From: Sipunculus nudus
Lineage: Eukaryota > Annelida > Sipuncula > Golfingiida > Sipunculidae
Direction of reading: 5' to 3'
Assembly: GCA_026874595.1 (NCBI GenBank)
Contig: CM049315.1
Location: 78,477,401 to 78,541,400, forward strand
DNA length: 64,000 bases
Below the pieces are notes generated by a model that had not been told where the DNA came from, did not search any database, and saw only the letters and a list, made by a program, of their open reading frames with translations. Shown here piece after piece: positions 43,699 to 57,200 of the stretch. Each line of letters opens with the position of its first letter. Position 1 is the first letter of the stretch. The translations under genes were made by a program, and so were the position numbers.

Positions 43699-46600
43699 GT
43701 GAGGACTGATGCAGGGCCTCCATCATTCATCCACAGGTTGCCAGCCCAGCCCAGCAAGGCCAACTGCAGCCTGTTGTACAAAAGCGGGGGAGTTCAGCAG
43801 GTACATACCCATGACACATCCCGCCAATCTACACCTTGGATCCAATATGGTGATCTCCATGACAGGATGAGTTGCAATCCTTATTCCACACAAGCTGGTA
43901 TTTGTGAAAAAGGGTGATTTTTTGACCCAAAATCACAGGGACCAGGCATATACATATTTGTAAGGAGTTTTTCTGATTCAGTTTATCTTGCTTATTTTAA
44001 ACTTGTTCCACTGACCACAGCGTGAGGACTGATGCAGGGCCTTCAACATTCCTCCACAGGTTGCCAGCCCAGCCCAGCCTAACAAGGCCAAGTGTAACAG
44101 CTGACTATGGGGCCAGGCATATACATATTTGTAAGGAAGTTCTTCTGATTCAGTTTAGCCTTCAATTCTCTCTCCAATTCCAGGCCTTTCAGTTCTGAAA
44201 GCAAATTTTAAACTTTTTCTGGAACAACTTTTCTCATTGGAATTTTGCTGATGCATAATTGGAGGGAATCTTGTGTTTTCATGGACCATTAATTAACTGA
44301 TCTGATCAATTCAAACTGTTTTATATTCAACAGGAAGATAGAGATCGACTGACCACAGCGTGAGGACTGATGCAGGGCCTCCAACATTCCTCCACAGGTT
44401 GCCAGCCCAGCCCAGCAAGGCCAACTGCAGCCTGTTGTACAAAAGCAGGGAAGTTCAGCAGGTACTTACCCTTGACACATCTGGCCAACCTACACCTGGG
44501 CTCCATTATGGTGACCTTCATGACAGGAGGAGTTGCAATCCTTATTACACACAAGCTGGTATTTGTTAAAAAGGGTGATTTTTAAACCCAAAATCTAGGC
44601 CTTCCATTTCTGAAACCAAATTTTGCTAATTTTAAACTTATTTTCTTGTAGCAAATTTTCTGATTGGAATTTTGTTGATGCATAATTAGAGTGAACCTGT
44701 GTTTTCATGGACCATAAATAAACATAAATAAACTATGGGGCCAGGCATATAAATAGTTGTAAGGAAGTTCTTCTGATTCAGTTTAGCCTTCAATTCTCTC
44801 TCCAATTCTAGGTCTCCAGTTCCAAAAACAAGTTTTTAACTTTTTCTAGAAGCAACTTTTCTCATTGGAATTTGCTGATGCATAATCGGAGTGAATCTGT
44901 GTTTTCATGGCCCAATAATTAACTGATCTGATCAATTCAAACTGTTTTATATTCAACAGGAAGATAGAGATCCACTGACCACAGCGTGAGGACTGATGCA
45001 GGGCCTCCATCATTCATCCACAGGTTGCCAGCCCAGCCCAGCAAGGCCAACTGCAGCCTGTTGTACAAAAGCGGGGGAGTTCAGCAGGTACATACCCATG
45101 ACACATCTCGCCAATCTACACCTTGGATCCAATATGGTGATCTCCATGACAGGATGAGTTGCAATCCTTATTCCACACAAGCTGGTATTTGTGAAAAAGG
45201 GTGATTTTTTGACCCAAAATCACAGGGACCAGGCATATACATATTTGTAAGGAGTTTTTCTGATTCAGTTTATCTTGCTTATTTTAAACTTGTTCCACTG
45301 ACCACAGCGTGAGGACTGATGCAGGGCCTTCAACATTCCTCAACAGGTTGCCAGCCCAGCCCAGCCTAACAAGGCCAAGTGTAACAGCTGACTATGGGGC
45401 CAGGCATATACATATTTGTAAGGAAGTTCTTCTGATTCAGTTTAGCCTTCAATTCTCTCTCCAATTCCAGGCCTTCCAGTTCTGAAAGCAAATTTTAAAC
45501 TTTTTCTGGAACAACTTTTCTCATTGGAATTTTGCTGATGCATAATTGGAGGGAATCTTGTGTTTTCATGGACCATTAATTAACTGATCTGATCAATTCA
45601 AACTGTTTTATATTCAACAGGAAGATAGAGATCGACTGACCACAGCGTGAGGACTGATGCAGGGCCTCAAACATTCCTCCACAGGTTGCCAGCCCAGCCC
45701 AGCAAGGCCAACTGCAGCCTGTTGTAAAAAACCGGGGGAGTTCAGCAGGTACATACCCATGACACATCTGGCCAACCTACACCTGGGCTCCATTATGGTG
45801 ACCTCCATGAAAGGATGAGTTGCAATCCTTATTCTACACAAGCTGGTATTTGTTAAAAAGGGTGATTTTTAGACCCAAAATCTAGGCCTTCCATTTCTGA
45901 AACCAAATTTTGCTAATTTTAAACTTATTTTCTTGTAGCAACTTTTCTAATTGGAATTTTGTTAATGCATAATTGGAGTGAACCTGTGTTTTCATTTACC
46001 ATTAATCAACTGATCTAATTAATTCAAACTGTTTTTTATATTCCACAGGAAGATAGTGTTCCACTGACCACAGCGTGAGGACTGATGCAGGGCCTTCAAC
46101 ATTCCTCTACAGGTTGCCAGCCCAGCCCAACAAGGCCAAGTGTAACAGCTGACTATGGGGCCAGGCATATACATATTTGTATGGAAGTTCTTCTGATTCA
46201 GTTTAGCCTTCAATTCTCTCTCCAATTCCAGGCCTTTCAGTTCTGAAAGCAAATTTTAAACTCTTTCTAAAACAACTTTTCTCATTGGAATTTTGCTGAG
46301 GCATAATTGAAGGGAATCTTGTGTTTTCATGGACCATTAATTAACTGATCTGATCAATTCAAACTGTTTTATATTCAACAGGAAGATAGAGATCCACTGA
46401 CCACAGCGTGAGGACTGATGGAGGGCCTCCAACATTCCTCCACAGGTTGCCAGCCCAGCCCAGCAAGGCCAACTGCAGCCTGATGTACAAAACAGGCCGA
46501 GTTCAGCAGGTACATACCCATGACACATCTGGCCAACCTATACCTGGGCTCCATTATGGTGACCTCTATAACAGGATGAGTTGCAATCCTTATTCCACAC

Positions 46601-49147
46601 AAGCTGGTATTTGTTAAAAAGGGTGATTTTTAGACCCAAAATCTAGGCCTTCCATTTCTGAAACCAAATTTTACTAATTTTAAACTTATTTTCTTGTAGC
46701 AACTTTTCTGATTGGAATTTTGTTAATGCATAATTGGAGTGAACCTGTGTTTTCATTTACCATTAATCAACTGATCTAATCAATTCAAACTGTTTTTTAT
46801 ATTCCACAGGAAGATAGTGTTCCACTGACCACAGCGTGAGGACTGATGCAGGGCCTTCAACATTCCTCTACAGGTTGCCAGCCCAGCCCAGCCCAACAAG
46901 GCCAAGTGTAACAGCTGACTATGGGGCCAGGCATATACATATTTGTAAGGAAGTTCTTCTGATTCAGTTTAGCCTTCAATTCTCTCTCCAATTCCAGGCC
47001 TTTCAGTTCTGAAAGCAAATTTTAAACTTTTTCTTAAACAACTTTTCTCATTGGAATTTTGCTGAGGCATAATTGAAGGGAATCTTGTGTTTTCATGGAC
47101 CATTAATTAACTGATCTGATCAATTCAAACTGTTTTATATTCAACAGGAAGATAGAGATCCACTGACCACAGCGTGAGGACTGATGCAGGGCCTCCAACA
47201 TTCCTCCACAGGTTGCCAGCCCAGCCCAGCAAGGCCAACTGCAGCCTGATGTACAAAACAGGCCGAGTTCAGCAGGTACATACCCATGACACATCTGGCC
47301 AACCTATACCTGGGCTCCATTATGGTGACCTCTATAACAGGATGAGTTGCAATCCTTATTCCACACAAGCTGGTATTTGTGAAAAAGGGTGATTTTTAGA
47401 CCCAACATCTAGGCCTTCCATTTCTGAAACCAAATTTTGCTAATTTTAAACTAAATTTGGAAGCAACTTTTCTCATTGGAATTTTGTTGATGCATAATTG
47501 GAGTGAATCTGTGTTTTCATGGACCATTAATTAACTGATCTGATCAATTCAAACTGTTTTATATTCAGCAGGAAGATAGAGATCTACTGAACACAGCGTG
47601 AGGACTGATGCAGGGCCTCAAACATTCCTCCACAGGTTGCCAGCCCAGCCCAGCAAGGCCAACTGCAGTCTGTTGTACAAAACCGTCCGAGTTCAGCAGG
47701 TACATACCCATGACACATCTGGCCAACCTACACCTGGGCTCCATTATGGTGACCTCCATGACAGGATGAATTGCAATCCTTATTCCACACAAGCTGGTAT
47801 TTGTGAAAAAGGGTGAATTTTAGACCCAACATCTAGGCCTTCCATTTCTGAAACCAAATTTTGCTAATTTTAAACTAAATTTTGAAGCAACTTTTCTCAT
47901 TAGAATTTTGTTGATGCATAATTGGAGTGAATCTGTGTTTTCATGGACCATTAATTAACTGATCTGATCAATTCAGACTGTTTTATATTCAGCAGGAAGA
48001 TAGAGATCCACTGAACACAGCGTGAGGACTGATGCAGGGCCTCCAACATTCCTCCACAGGTTGCCAGCCCAGCCCAGCAAGGCCAACTGCAGCCTGTTGT
48101 ACAAAAGCAGGGGAGTTCAGCAGGTACTTACCCTTGACACATCTGGCCAACCTACACCTGGGCTCCATTAGCCTTCAATTCTCTCTCCAATTCCAGGCCT
48201 TCCAGTTCTGAAAGCAAATTTTATACTTTTTCTAGAACAACTTTTCTCATTGGAATTTTGCTGATGCATAATTGGAGGGAATCTTGTGTTTTCATGGACC
48301 ATTAATTAACTGATCTGATCAATTCAAACTGTTTTATATTCAACAGGAAGATAGAGATCCACTGACCACAGCGTGAGGACTGATGCAGGGCCTCAAACAT
48401 TCCTCCACAGGTTGCCAGCCCAGCCCAGCAAGGCCAACTGCAGCCTGATGTACAAAACCGGCCGAGTTCAGCAGGTACATACCCATGACACATCTGGCCA
48501 ACCTATACAAGGGCTCCATTATGGTGACCTCTATAACAGGATGAGTTGCAATCCTTATTCCACACAAGCTGGTATTTGTGAAAAAGGGTGAATTTTAGAC
48601 CCAACATCTAGGCCTTCCATTTCTGAAACCAAATTTTGCTTATTTTAAACTAAATTTTGAAGCAACTTTTCTCATTAGAATTTTGTTGATGCATAATTGG
48701 AGTGAATCTGTGTTTTCATGGACCATTAATTAACTGATCTGATCAATTCAAACTGTTTTATATTCAGCAGGAAGATAGAGATCCACTGAACACAGCGTGA
48801 GGACTGATGCAGGGCCTCCAACATTCCTCCACAGGTTGCCAGCCCAGCCCAGCAAGGCCCACTGCAGCCTGTTGTACAAAAGCAGGGGAGTTCAGCAGGT
48901 ACTTACCCTTGACACATCTGGCCAACCTACACCTGGGCTCCATTAGCCTTCAATTCTCTCTCCAATTCCAGGCCTTTCAGTTCTGAAAGCAAATTTTAAA
49001 CTTTTTCTAAAACAACTTTTCTCATTGGAATTTTGCTGAGGCATAATTGAAGGGAATCTTGTGTTTTCATGGACCATTAATTAACTGATCTGATCAATTC
49101 AAACTGTTTTATATTCAACAGGAAGATAGAGATCCACTGACCACAGC
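43699..49147 (+). repeat. S424 higher-order repeat 1 (5449 bp)
   Basis: Starts at the variant with CATCATTCATCCACAGG and CCCGCCAATC. Markers at 44327, 44986, 45576, 46019 and 46337 all recur exactly 5449 bp later. Confidence 0.9.
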
Positions 49148-52100
49148 GTGAGGACTGATGCAGGGCCTCCATCATTCATCCACAGGTTGCCAGCCCAGCC
49201 CAGCAAGGCCAACTGCAGCCTGTTGTACAAAAGCGGGGGAGTTCAGCAGGTACATACCCATGACACATCCCGCCAATCTACACCTTGGATCCAATATGGT
49301 GATCTCCATGACAGGATGAGTTGCAATCCTTATTCCACACAAGCTGGTATTTGTGAAAAAGGGTGATTTTTTGACCCAAAATCACAGGGACCAGGCATAT
49401 ACATATTTGTAAGGAGTTTTTCTGATTCAGTTTATCTTGCTTATTTTAAACTTGTTCCACTGACCACAGCGTGAGGACTGATGCAGGGCCTTCAACATTC
49501 CTCCACAGGTTGCCAGCCCAGCCCAGCCTAACAAGGCCAAGTGTAACAGCTGACTATGGGGCCAGGCATATACATATTTGTAAGGAAGTTCTTCTGATTC
49601 AGTTTAGCCTTCAATTCTCTCTCCAATTCCAGGCCTTTCAGTTCTGAAAGCAAATTTTAAACTTTTTCTGGAACAACTTTTCTCATTGGAATTTTGCTGA
49701 TGCATAATTGGAGGGAATCTTGTGTTTTCATGGACCATTAATTAACTGATCTGATCAATTCAAACTGTTTTATATTCAACAGGAAGATAGAGATCGACTG
49801 ACCACAGCGTGAGGACTGATGCAGGGCCTCCAACATTCCTCCACAGGTTGCCAGCCCAGCCCAGCAAGGCCAACTGCAGCCTGTTGTACAAAAGCAGGGA
49901 AGTTCAGCAGGTACTTACCCTTGACACATCTGGCCAACCTACACCTGGGCTCCATTATGGTGACCTTCATGACAGGAGGAGTTGCAATCCTTATTACACA
50001 CAAGCTGGTATTTGTTAAAAAGGGTGATTTTTAAACCCAAAATCTAGGCCTTCCATTTCTGAAACCAAATTTTGCTAATTTTAAACTTATTTTCTTGTAG
50101 CAAATTTTCTGATTGGAATTTTGTTGATGCATAATTAGAGTGAACCTGTGTTTTCATGGACCATAAATAAACATAAATAAACTATGGGGCCAGGCATATA
50201 AATAGTTGTAAGGAAGTTCTTCTGATTCAGTTTAGCCTTCAATTCTCTCTCCAATTCTAGGTCTCCAGTTCCAAAAACAAGTTTTTAACTTTTTCTAGAA
50301 GCAACTTTTCTCATTGGAATTTGCTGATGCATAATCGGAGTGAATCTGTGTTTTCATGGCCCAATAATTAACTGATCTGATCAATTCAAACTGTTTTATA
50401 TTCAACAGGAAGATAGAGATCCACTGACCACAGCGTGAGGACTGATGCAGGGCCTCCATCATTCATCCACAGGTTGCCAGCCCAGCCCAGCAAGGCCAAC
50501 TGCAGCCTGTTGTACAAAAGCGGGGGAGTTCAGCAGGTACATACCCATGACACATCTCGCCAATCTACACCTTGGATCCAATATGGTGATCTCCATGACA
50601 GGATGAGTTGCAATCCTTATTCCACACAAGCTGGTATTTGTGAAAAAGGGTGATTTTTTGACCCAAAATCACAGGGACCAGGCATATACATATTTGTAAG
50701 GAGTTTTTCTGATTCAGTTTATCTTGCTTATTTTAAACTTGTTCCACTGACCACAGCGTGAGGACTGATGCAGGGCCTTCAACATTCCTCAACAGGTTGC
50801 CAGCCCAGCCCAGCCTAACAAGGCCAAGTGTAACAGCTGACTATGGGGCCAGGCATATACATATTTGTAAGGAAGTTCTTCTGATTCAGTTTAGCCTTCA
50901 ATTCTCTCTCCAATTCCAGGCCTTCCAGTTCTGAAAGCAAATTTTAAACTTTTTCTGGAACAACTTTTCTCATTGGAATTTTGCTGATGCATAATTGGAG
51001 GGAATCTTGTGTTTTCATGGACCATTAATTAACTGATCTGATCAATTCAAACTGTTTTATATTCAACAGGAAGATAGAGATCGACTGACCACAGCGTGAG
51101 GACTGATGCAGGGCCTCAAACATTCCTCCACAGGTTGCCAGCCCAGCCCAGCAAGGCCAACTGCAGCCTGTTGTAAAAAACCGGGGGAGTTCAGCAGGTA
51201 CATACCCATGACACATCTGGCCAACCTACACCTGGGCTCCATTATGGTGACCTCCATGAAAGGATGAGTTGCAATCCTTATTCTACACAAGCTGGTATTT
51301 GTTAAAAAGGGTGATTTTTAGACCCAAAATCTAGGCCTTCCATTTCTGAAACCAAATTTTGCTAATTTTAAACTTATTTTCTTGTAGCAACTTTTCTAAT
51401 TGGAATTTTGTTAATGCATAATTGGAGTGAACCTGTGTTTTCATTTACCATTAATCAACTGATCTAATTAATTCAAACTGTTTTTTATATTCCACAGGAA
51501 GATAGTGTTCCACTGACCACAGCGTGAGGACTGATGCAGGGCCTTCAACATTCCTCTACAGGTTGCCAGCCCAGCCCAACAAGGCCAAGTGTAACAGCTG
51601 ACTATGGGGCCAGGCATATACATATTTGTATGGAAGTTCTTCTGATTCAGTTTAGCCTTCAATTCTCTCTCCAATTCCAGGCCTTTCAGTTCTGAAAGCA
51701 AATTTTAAACTCTTTCTAAAACAACTTTTCTCATTGGAATTTTGCTGAGGCATAATTGAAGGGAATCTTGTGTTTTCATGGACCATTAATTAACTGATCT
51801 GATCAATTCAAACTGTTTTATATTCAACAGGAAGATAGAGATCCACTGACCACAGCGTGAGGACTGATGGAGGGCCTCCAACATTCCTCCACAGGTTGCC
51901 AGCCCAGCCCAGCAAGGCCAACTGCAGCCTGATGTACAAAACAGGCCGAGTTCAGCAGGTACATACCCATGACACATCTGGCCAACCTATACCTGGGCTC
52001 CATTATGGTGACCTCTATAACAGGATGAGTTGCAATCCTTATTCCACACAAGCTGGTATTTGTGAAAAAGGGTGATTTTTAGACCCAACATCTAGGCCTT

Positions 52101-54248
52101 CCATTTCTGAAACCAAATTTTGCTAATTTTAAACTAAATTTGGATGCAACTTTTCTCATTGGAATTTTGTTGATGCATAATTGGAGTGAATCTGTGTTTT
52201 CATGGACCATTAATTAACTGATCTGATCAATTCAAACTGTTTTATATTCAGCAGGAAGATAGAGATCTACTGAACACAGCGTGAGGACTGATGCAGGGCC
52301 TCAAACATTCCTCCACAGGTTGCCAGCCCAGCCCAGCAAGGCCAACTGCAGTCTGTTGTACAAAACCGTCCGAGTTCAGCAGGTACATACCCATGACACA
52401 TCTGGCCAACCTACACCTGGGCTCCATTATGGTGACCTCCATGACAGGATGAATTGCAATCCTTATTCCACACAAGCTGGTATTTGTGAAAAAGGGTGAA
52501 TTTTAGACCCAACATCTAGGCCTTCCATTTCTGAAACCAAATTTTCTAATTTTAAACTAAATTTTGAAGCAACTTTTCTCATTAGAATTTTGTTGATGCA
52601 TAATTGGAGTGAATCTGTGTTTTCATGGACCATTAATTAACTGATCTGATCAATTCAGACTGTTTTATATTCAGCAGGAAGATAGAGATCCACTGAACAC
52701 AGCGTGAGGACTGATGCAGGGCCTCCAACATTCCTCCACAGGTTGCCAGCCCAGCCCAGCAAGGCCAACTGCAGCCTGTTGTACAAAAGCAGGGGAGTTC
52801 AGCAGGTACTTACCCTTGACACATCTGGCCAACCTACACCTGGGCTCCATTAGCCTTCAATTCTCTCTCCAATTCCAGGCCTTCCAGTTCTGAAAGCAAA
52901 TTTTATACTTTTTCTAGAACAACTTTTCTCATTGGAATTTTGCTGATGCATAATTGGAGGGAATCTTGTGTTTTCATGGACCATTAATTAACTGATCTGA
53001 TCAATTCAAACTGTTTTATATTCAACAGGAAGATAGAGATCCACTGACCACAGCGTGAGGACTGATGCAGGGCCTCAAACATTCCTCCACAGGTTGCCAG
53101 CCCAGCCCAGCAAGGCCAACTGCAGCCTGATGTACAAAACCGGCCGAGTTCAGCAGGTACATACCCATGACACATCTGGCCAACCTATACAAGGGCTCCA
53201 TTATGGTGACCTCTATAACAGGATGAGTTGCAATCCTTATTCCACACAAGCTGGTATTTGTGAAAAAGGGTGATTTTTAGACCCAACATCTAGGCCTTCC
53301 ATTTCTGAAACCAAATTTTGCTAATTTTAAACTAAATTTGGAAGCAACTTTTCTCATTGGAATTTTGTTGATGCATAATTGGAGTGAATCTGTGTTTTCA
53401 TGGACCATTAATTAACTGATCTGATCAATTCAAACTGTTTTATATTCAGCAGGAAGATAGAGATCCACTGAACACAGCGTGAGGACTGATGCAGGGCCTC
53501 AAACATTTCTCCACAGGTTGCCAGCCCAGCAAGGCCAACTGCAGCCTGTTGTACAAAACCGTCCGAGTTCAGCAGGTACATACCCATGACAAATCTGGCC
53601 AACCTACACCTGGGCTCCATTATGGTGACCTCCATGACAGGATGAATTGCAATCCTTATTCCACACAAGCTGGTATTTGTGAAAAAGGGTGAATTTTAGA
53701 CCCAACATCTAGGCCTTCCATTTCTGAAACCAAATTTTGCTTATTTTAAACTAAATTTTGAAGCAACTTTTCTCATTAGAATTTTGTTGATGCATAATTG
53801 GAGTGAATCTGTGTTTTCATGGACCATTAATTAACTGATCTGATCAATTCAAACTGTTTTATATTCAGCAGGAAGATAGAGATCCACTGAACACAGCGTG
53901 AGGACTGATGCAGGGCCTCCAACATTCCTCCACAGGTTGCCAGCCCAGCCCAGCAAGGCCCACTGCAGCCTGTTGTACAAAAGCAGGGGAGTTCAGCAGG
54001 TACTTACCCTTGACACATCTGGCCAACCTACACCTGGGCTCCATTAGCCTTCAATTCTCTCTCCAATTCCAGGCCTTTCAGTTCTGAAAGCAAATTTTAA
54101 ACTTTTTCTAAAACAACTTTTCTCATTGGAATTTTGCTGAGGCATAATTGAAGGGAATCTTGTGTTTTCATGGACCATTAATTAACTGATCTGATCAATT
54201 CAAACTGTTTTATATTCAACAGGAAGATAGAGATCCACTGACCACAGC
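49148..54248 (+). repeat. S424 higher-order repeat 2 (5101 bp)
   Basis: Matches copy 1, except that 766 bp (the 46337-47103 interval) is missing, one base is deleted near 52548, and an extra unit near 53408 is present. Confidence 0.9.
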
Positions 54249-57200
54249 GTGAGGACTGATGCAGGGCCTCCATCATTCATCCACAGGTTGCCAGCCCAGC
54301 CCAGCAAGGCCAACTGCAGCCTGTTGTACAAAAGCGGGGGAGTTCAGCAGGTACATACCCATGACACATCCCGCCAATCTACACCTTGGATCCAATATGG
54401 TGATCTCCATGACAGGATGAGTTGCAATCCTTATTCCACACAAGCTGGTATTTGTGAAAAAGGGTGATTTTTTGACCCAAAATCACAGGGACCAGGCATA
54501 TACATATTTGTAAGGAGTTTTTCTGATTCAGTTTATCTTGCTTATTTTAAACTTGTTCCACTGACCACAGCGTGAGGACTGATGCAGGGCCTTCAACATT
54601 CCTCCACAGGTTGCCAGCCCAGCCCAGCCTAACAAGGCCAAGTGTAACAGCTGACTATGGGGCCAGGCATATACATATTTGTAAGGAAGTTCTTCTGATT
54701 CAGTTTAGCCTTCAATTCTCTCTCCAATTCCAGGCCTTTCAGTTCTGAAAGCAAATTTTAAACTTTTTCTGGAACAACTTTTCTCATTGGAATTTTGCTG
54801 ATGCATAATTGGAGGGAATCTTGTGTTTTCATGGACCATTAATTAACTGATCTGATCAATTCAAACTGTTTTATATTCAACAGGAAGATAGAGATCGACT
54901 GACCACAGCGTGAGGACTGATGCAGGGCCTCCAACATTCCTCCACAGGTTGCCAGCCCAGCCCAGCAAGGCCAACTGCAGCCTGTTGTACAAAAGCAGGG
55001 AAGTTCAGCAGGTACTTACCCTTGACACATCTGGCCAACCTACACCTGGGCTCCATTATGGTGACCTTCATGACAGGAGGAGTTGCAATCCTTATTACAC
55101 ACAAGCTGGTATTTGTTAAAAAGGGTGATTTTTAAACCCAAAATCTAGGCCTTCCATTTCTGAAACCAAATTTTGCTAATTTTAAACTTATTTTCTTGTA
55201 GCAAATTTTCTGATTGGAATTTTGTTGATGCATAATTAGAGTGAACCTGTGTTTTCATGGACCATAAATAAACATAAATAAACTATGGGGCCAGGCATAT
55301 AAATAGTTGTAAGGAAGTTCTTCTGATTCAGTTTAGCCTTCAATTCTCTCTCCAATTCTAGGTCTCCAGTTCCAAAAACAAGTTTTTAACTTTTTCTAGA
55401 AGCAACTTTTCTCATTGGAATTTGCTGATGCATAATCGGAGTGAATCTGTGTTTTCATGGCCCAATAATTAACTGATCTGATCAATTCAAACTGTTTTAT
55501 ATTCAACAGGAAGATAGAGATCCACTGACCACAGCGTGAGGACTGATGCAGGGCCTCCATCATTCATCCACAGGTTGCCAGCCCAGCCCAGCAAGGCCAA
55601 CTGCAGCCTGTTGTACAAAAGCGGGGGAGTTCAGCAGGTACATACCCATGACACATCTCGCCAATCTACACCTTGGATCCAATATGGTGATCTCCATGAC
55701 AGGATGAGTTGCAATCCTTATTCCACACAAGCTGGTATTTGTGAAAAAGGGTGATTTTTTGACCCAAAATCACAGGGACCAGGCATATACATATTTGTAA
55801 GGAGTTTTTCTGATTCAGTTTATCTTGCTTATTTTAAACTTGTTCCACTGACCACAGCGTGAGGACTGATGCAGGGCCTTCAACATTCCTCAACAGGTTG
55901 CCAGCCCAGCCCAGCCTAACAAGGCCAAGTGTAACAGCTGACTATGGGGCCAGGCATATACATATTTGTAAGGAAGTTCTTCTGATTCAGTTTAGCCTTC
56001 AATTCTCTCTCCAATTCCAGGCCTTCCAGTTCTGAAAGCAAATTTTAAACTTTTTCTGGAACAACTTTTCTCATTGGAATTTTGCTGATGCATAATTGGA
56101 GGGAATCTTGTGTTTTCATGGACCATTAATTAACTGATCTGATCAATTCAAACTGTTTTATATTCAACAGGAAGATAGAGATCGACTGACCACAGCGTGA
56201 GGACTGATGCAGGGCCTCAAACATTCCTCCACAGGTTGCCAGCCCAGCCCAGCAAGGCCAACTGCAGCCTGTTGTAAAAAACCGGGGGAGTTCAGCAGGT
56301 ACATACCCATGACACATCTGGCCAACCTACACCTGGGCTCCATTATGGTGACCTCCATGAAAGGATGAGTTGCAATCCTTATTCTACACAAGCTGGTATT
56401 TGTTAAAAAGGGTGATTTTTAGACCCAAAATCTAGGCCTTCCATTTCTGAAACCAAATTTTGCTAATTTTAAACTTATTTTCTTGTAGCAACTTTTCTAA
56501 TTGGAATTTTGTTAATGCATAATTGGAGTGAACCTGTGTTTTCATTTACCATTAATCAACTGATCTAATTAATTCAAACTGTTTTTTATATTCCACAGGA
56601 AGATAGTGTTCCACTGACCACAGCGTGAGGACTGATGCAGGGCCTTCAACATTCCTCTACAGGTTGCCAGCCCAGCCCAACAAGGCCAAGTGTAACAGCT
56701 GACTATGGGGCCAGGCATATACATATTTGTATGGAAGTTCTTCTGATTCAGTTTAGCCTTCAATTCTCTCTCCAATTCCAGGCCTTTCAGTTCTGAAAGC
56801 AAATTTTAAACTCTTTCTAAAACAACTTTTCTCATTGGAATTTTGCTGAGGCATAATTGAAGGGAATCTTGTGTTTTCATGGACCATTAATTAACTGATC
56901 TGATCAATTCAAACTGTTTTATATTCAACAGGAAGATAGAGATCCACTGACCACAGCGTGAGGACTGATGGAGGGCCTCCAACATTCCTCCACAGGTTGC
57001 CAGCCCAGCCCAGCAAGGCCAACTGCAGCCTGATGTACAAAACAGGCCGAGTTCAGCAGGTACATACCCATGACACATCTGGCCAACCTATACCTGGGCT
57101 CCATTATGGTGACCTCTATAACAGGATGAGTTGCAATCCTTATTCCACACAAGCTGGTATTTGTTAAAAAGGGTGATTTTTAGACCCAAAATCTAGGCCT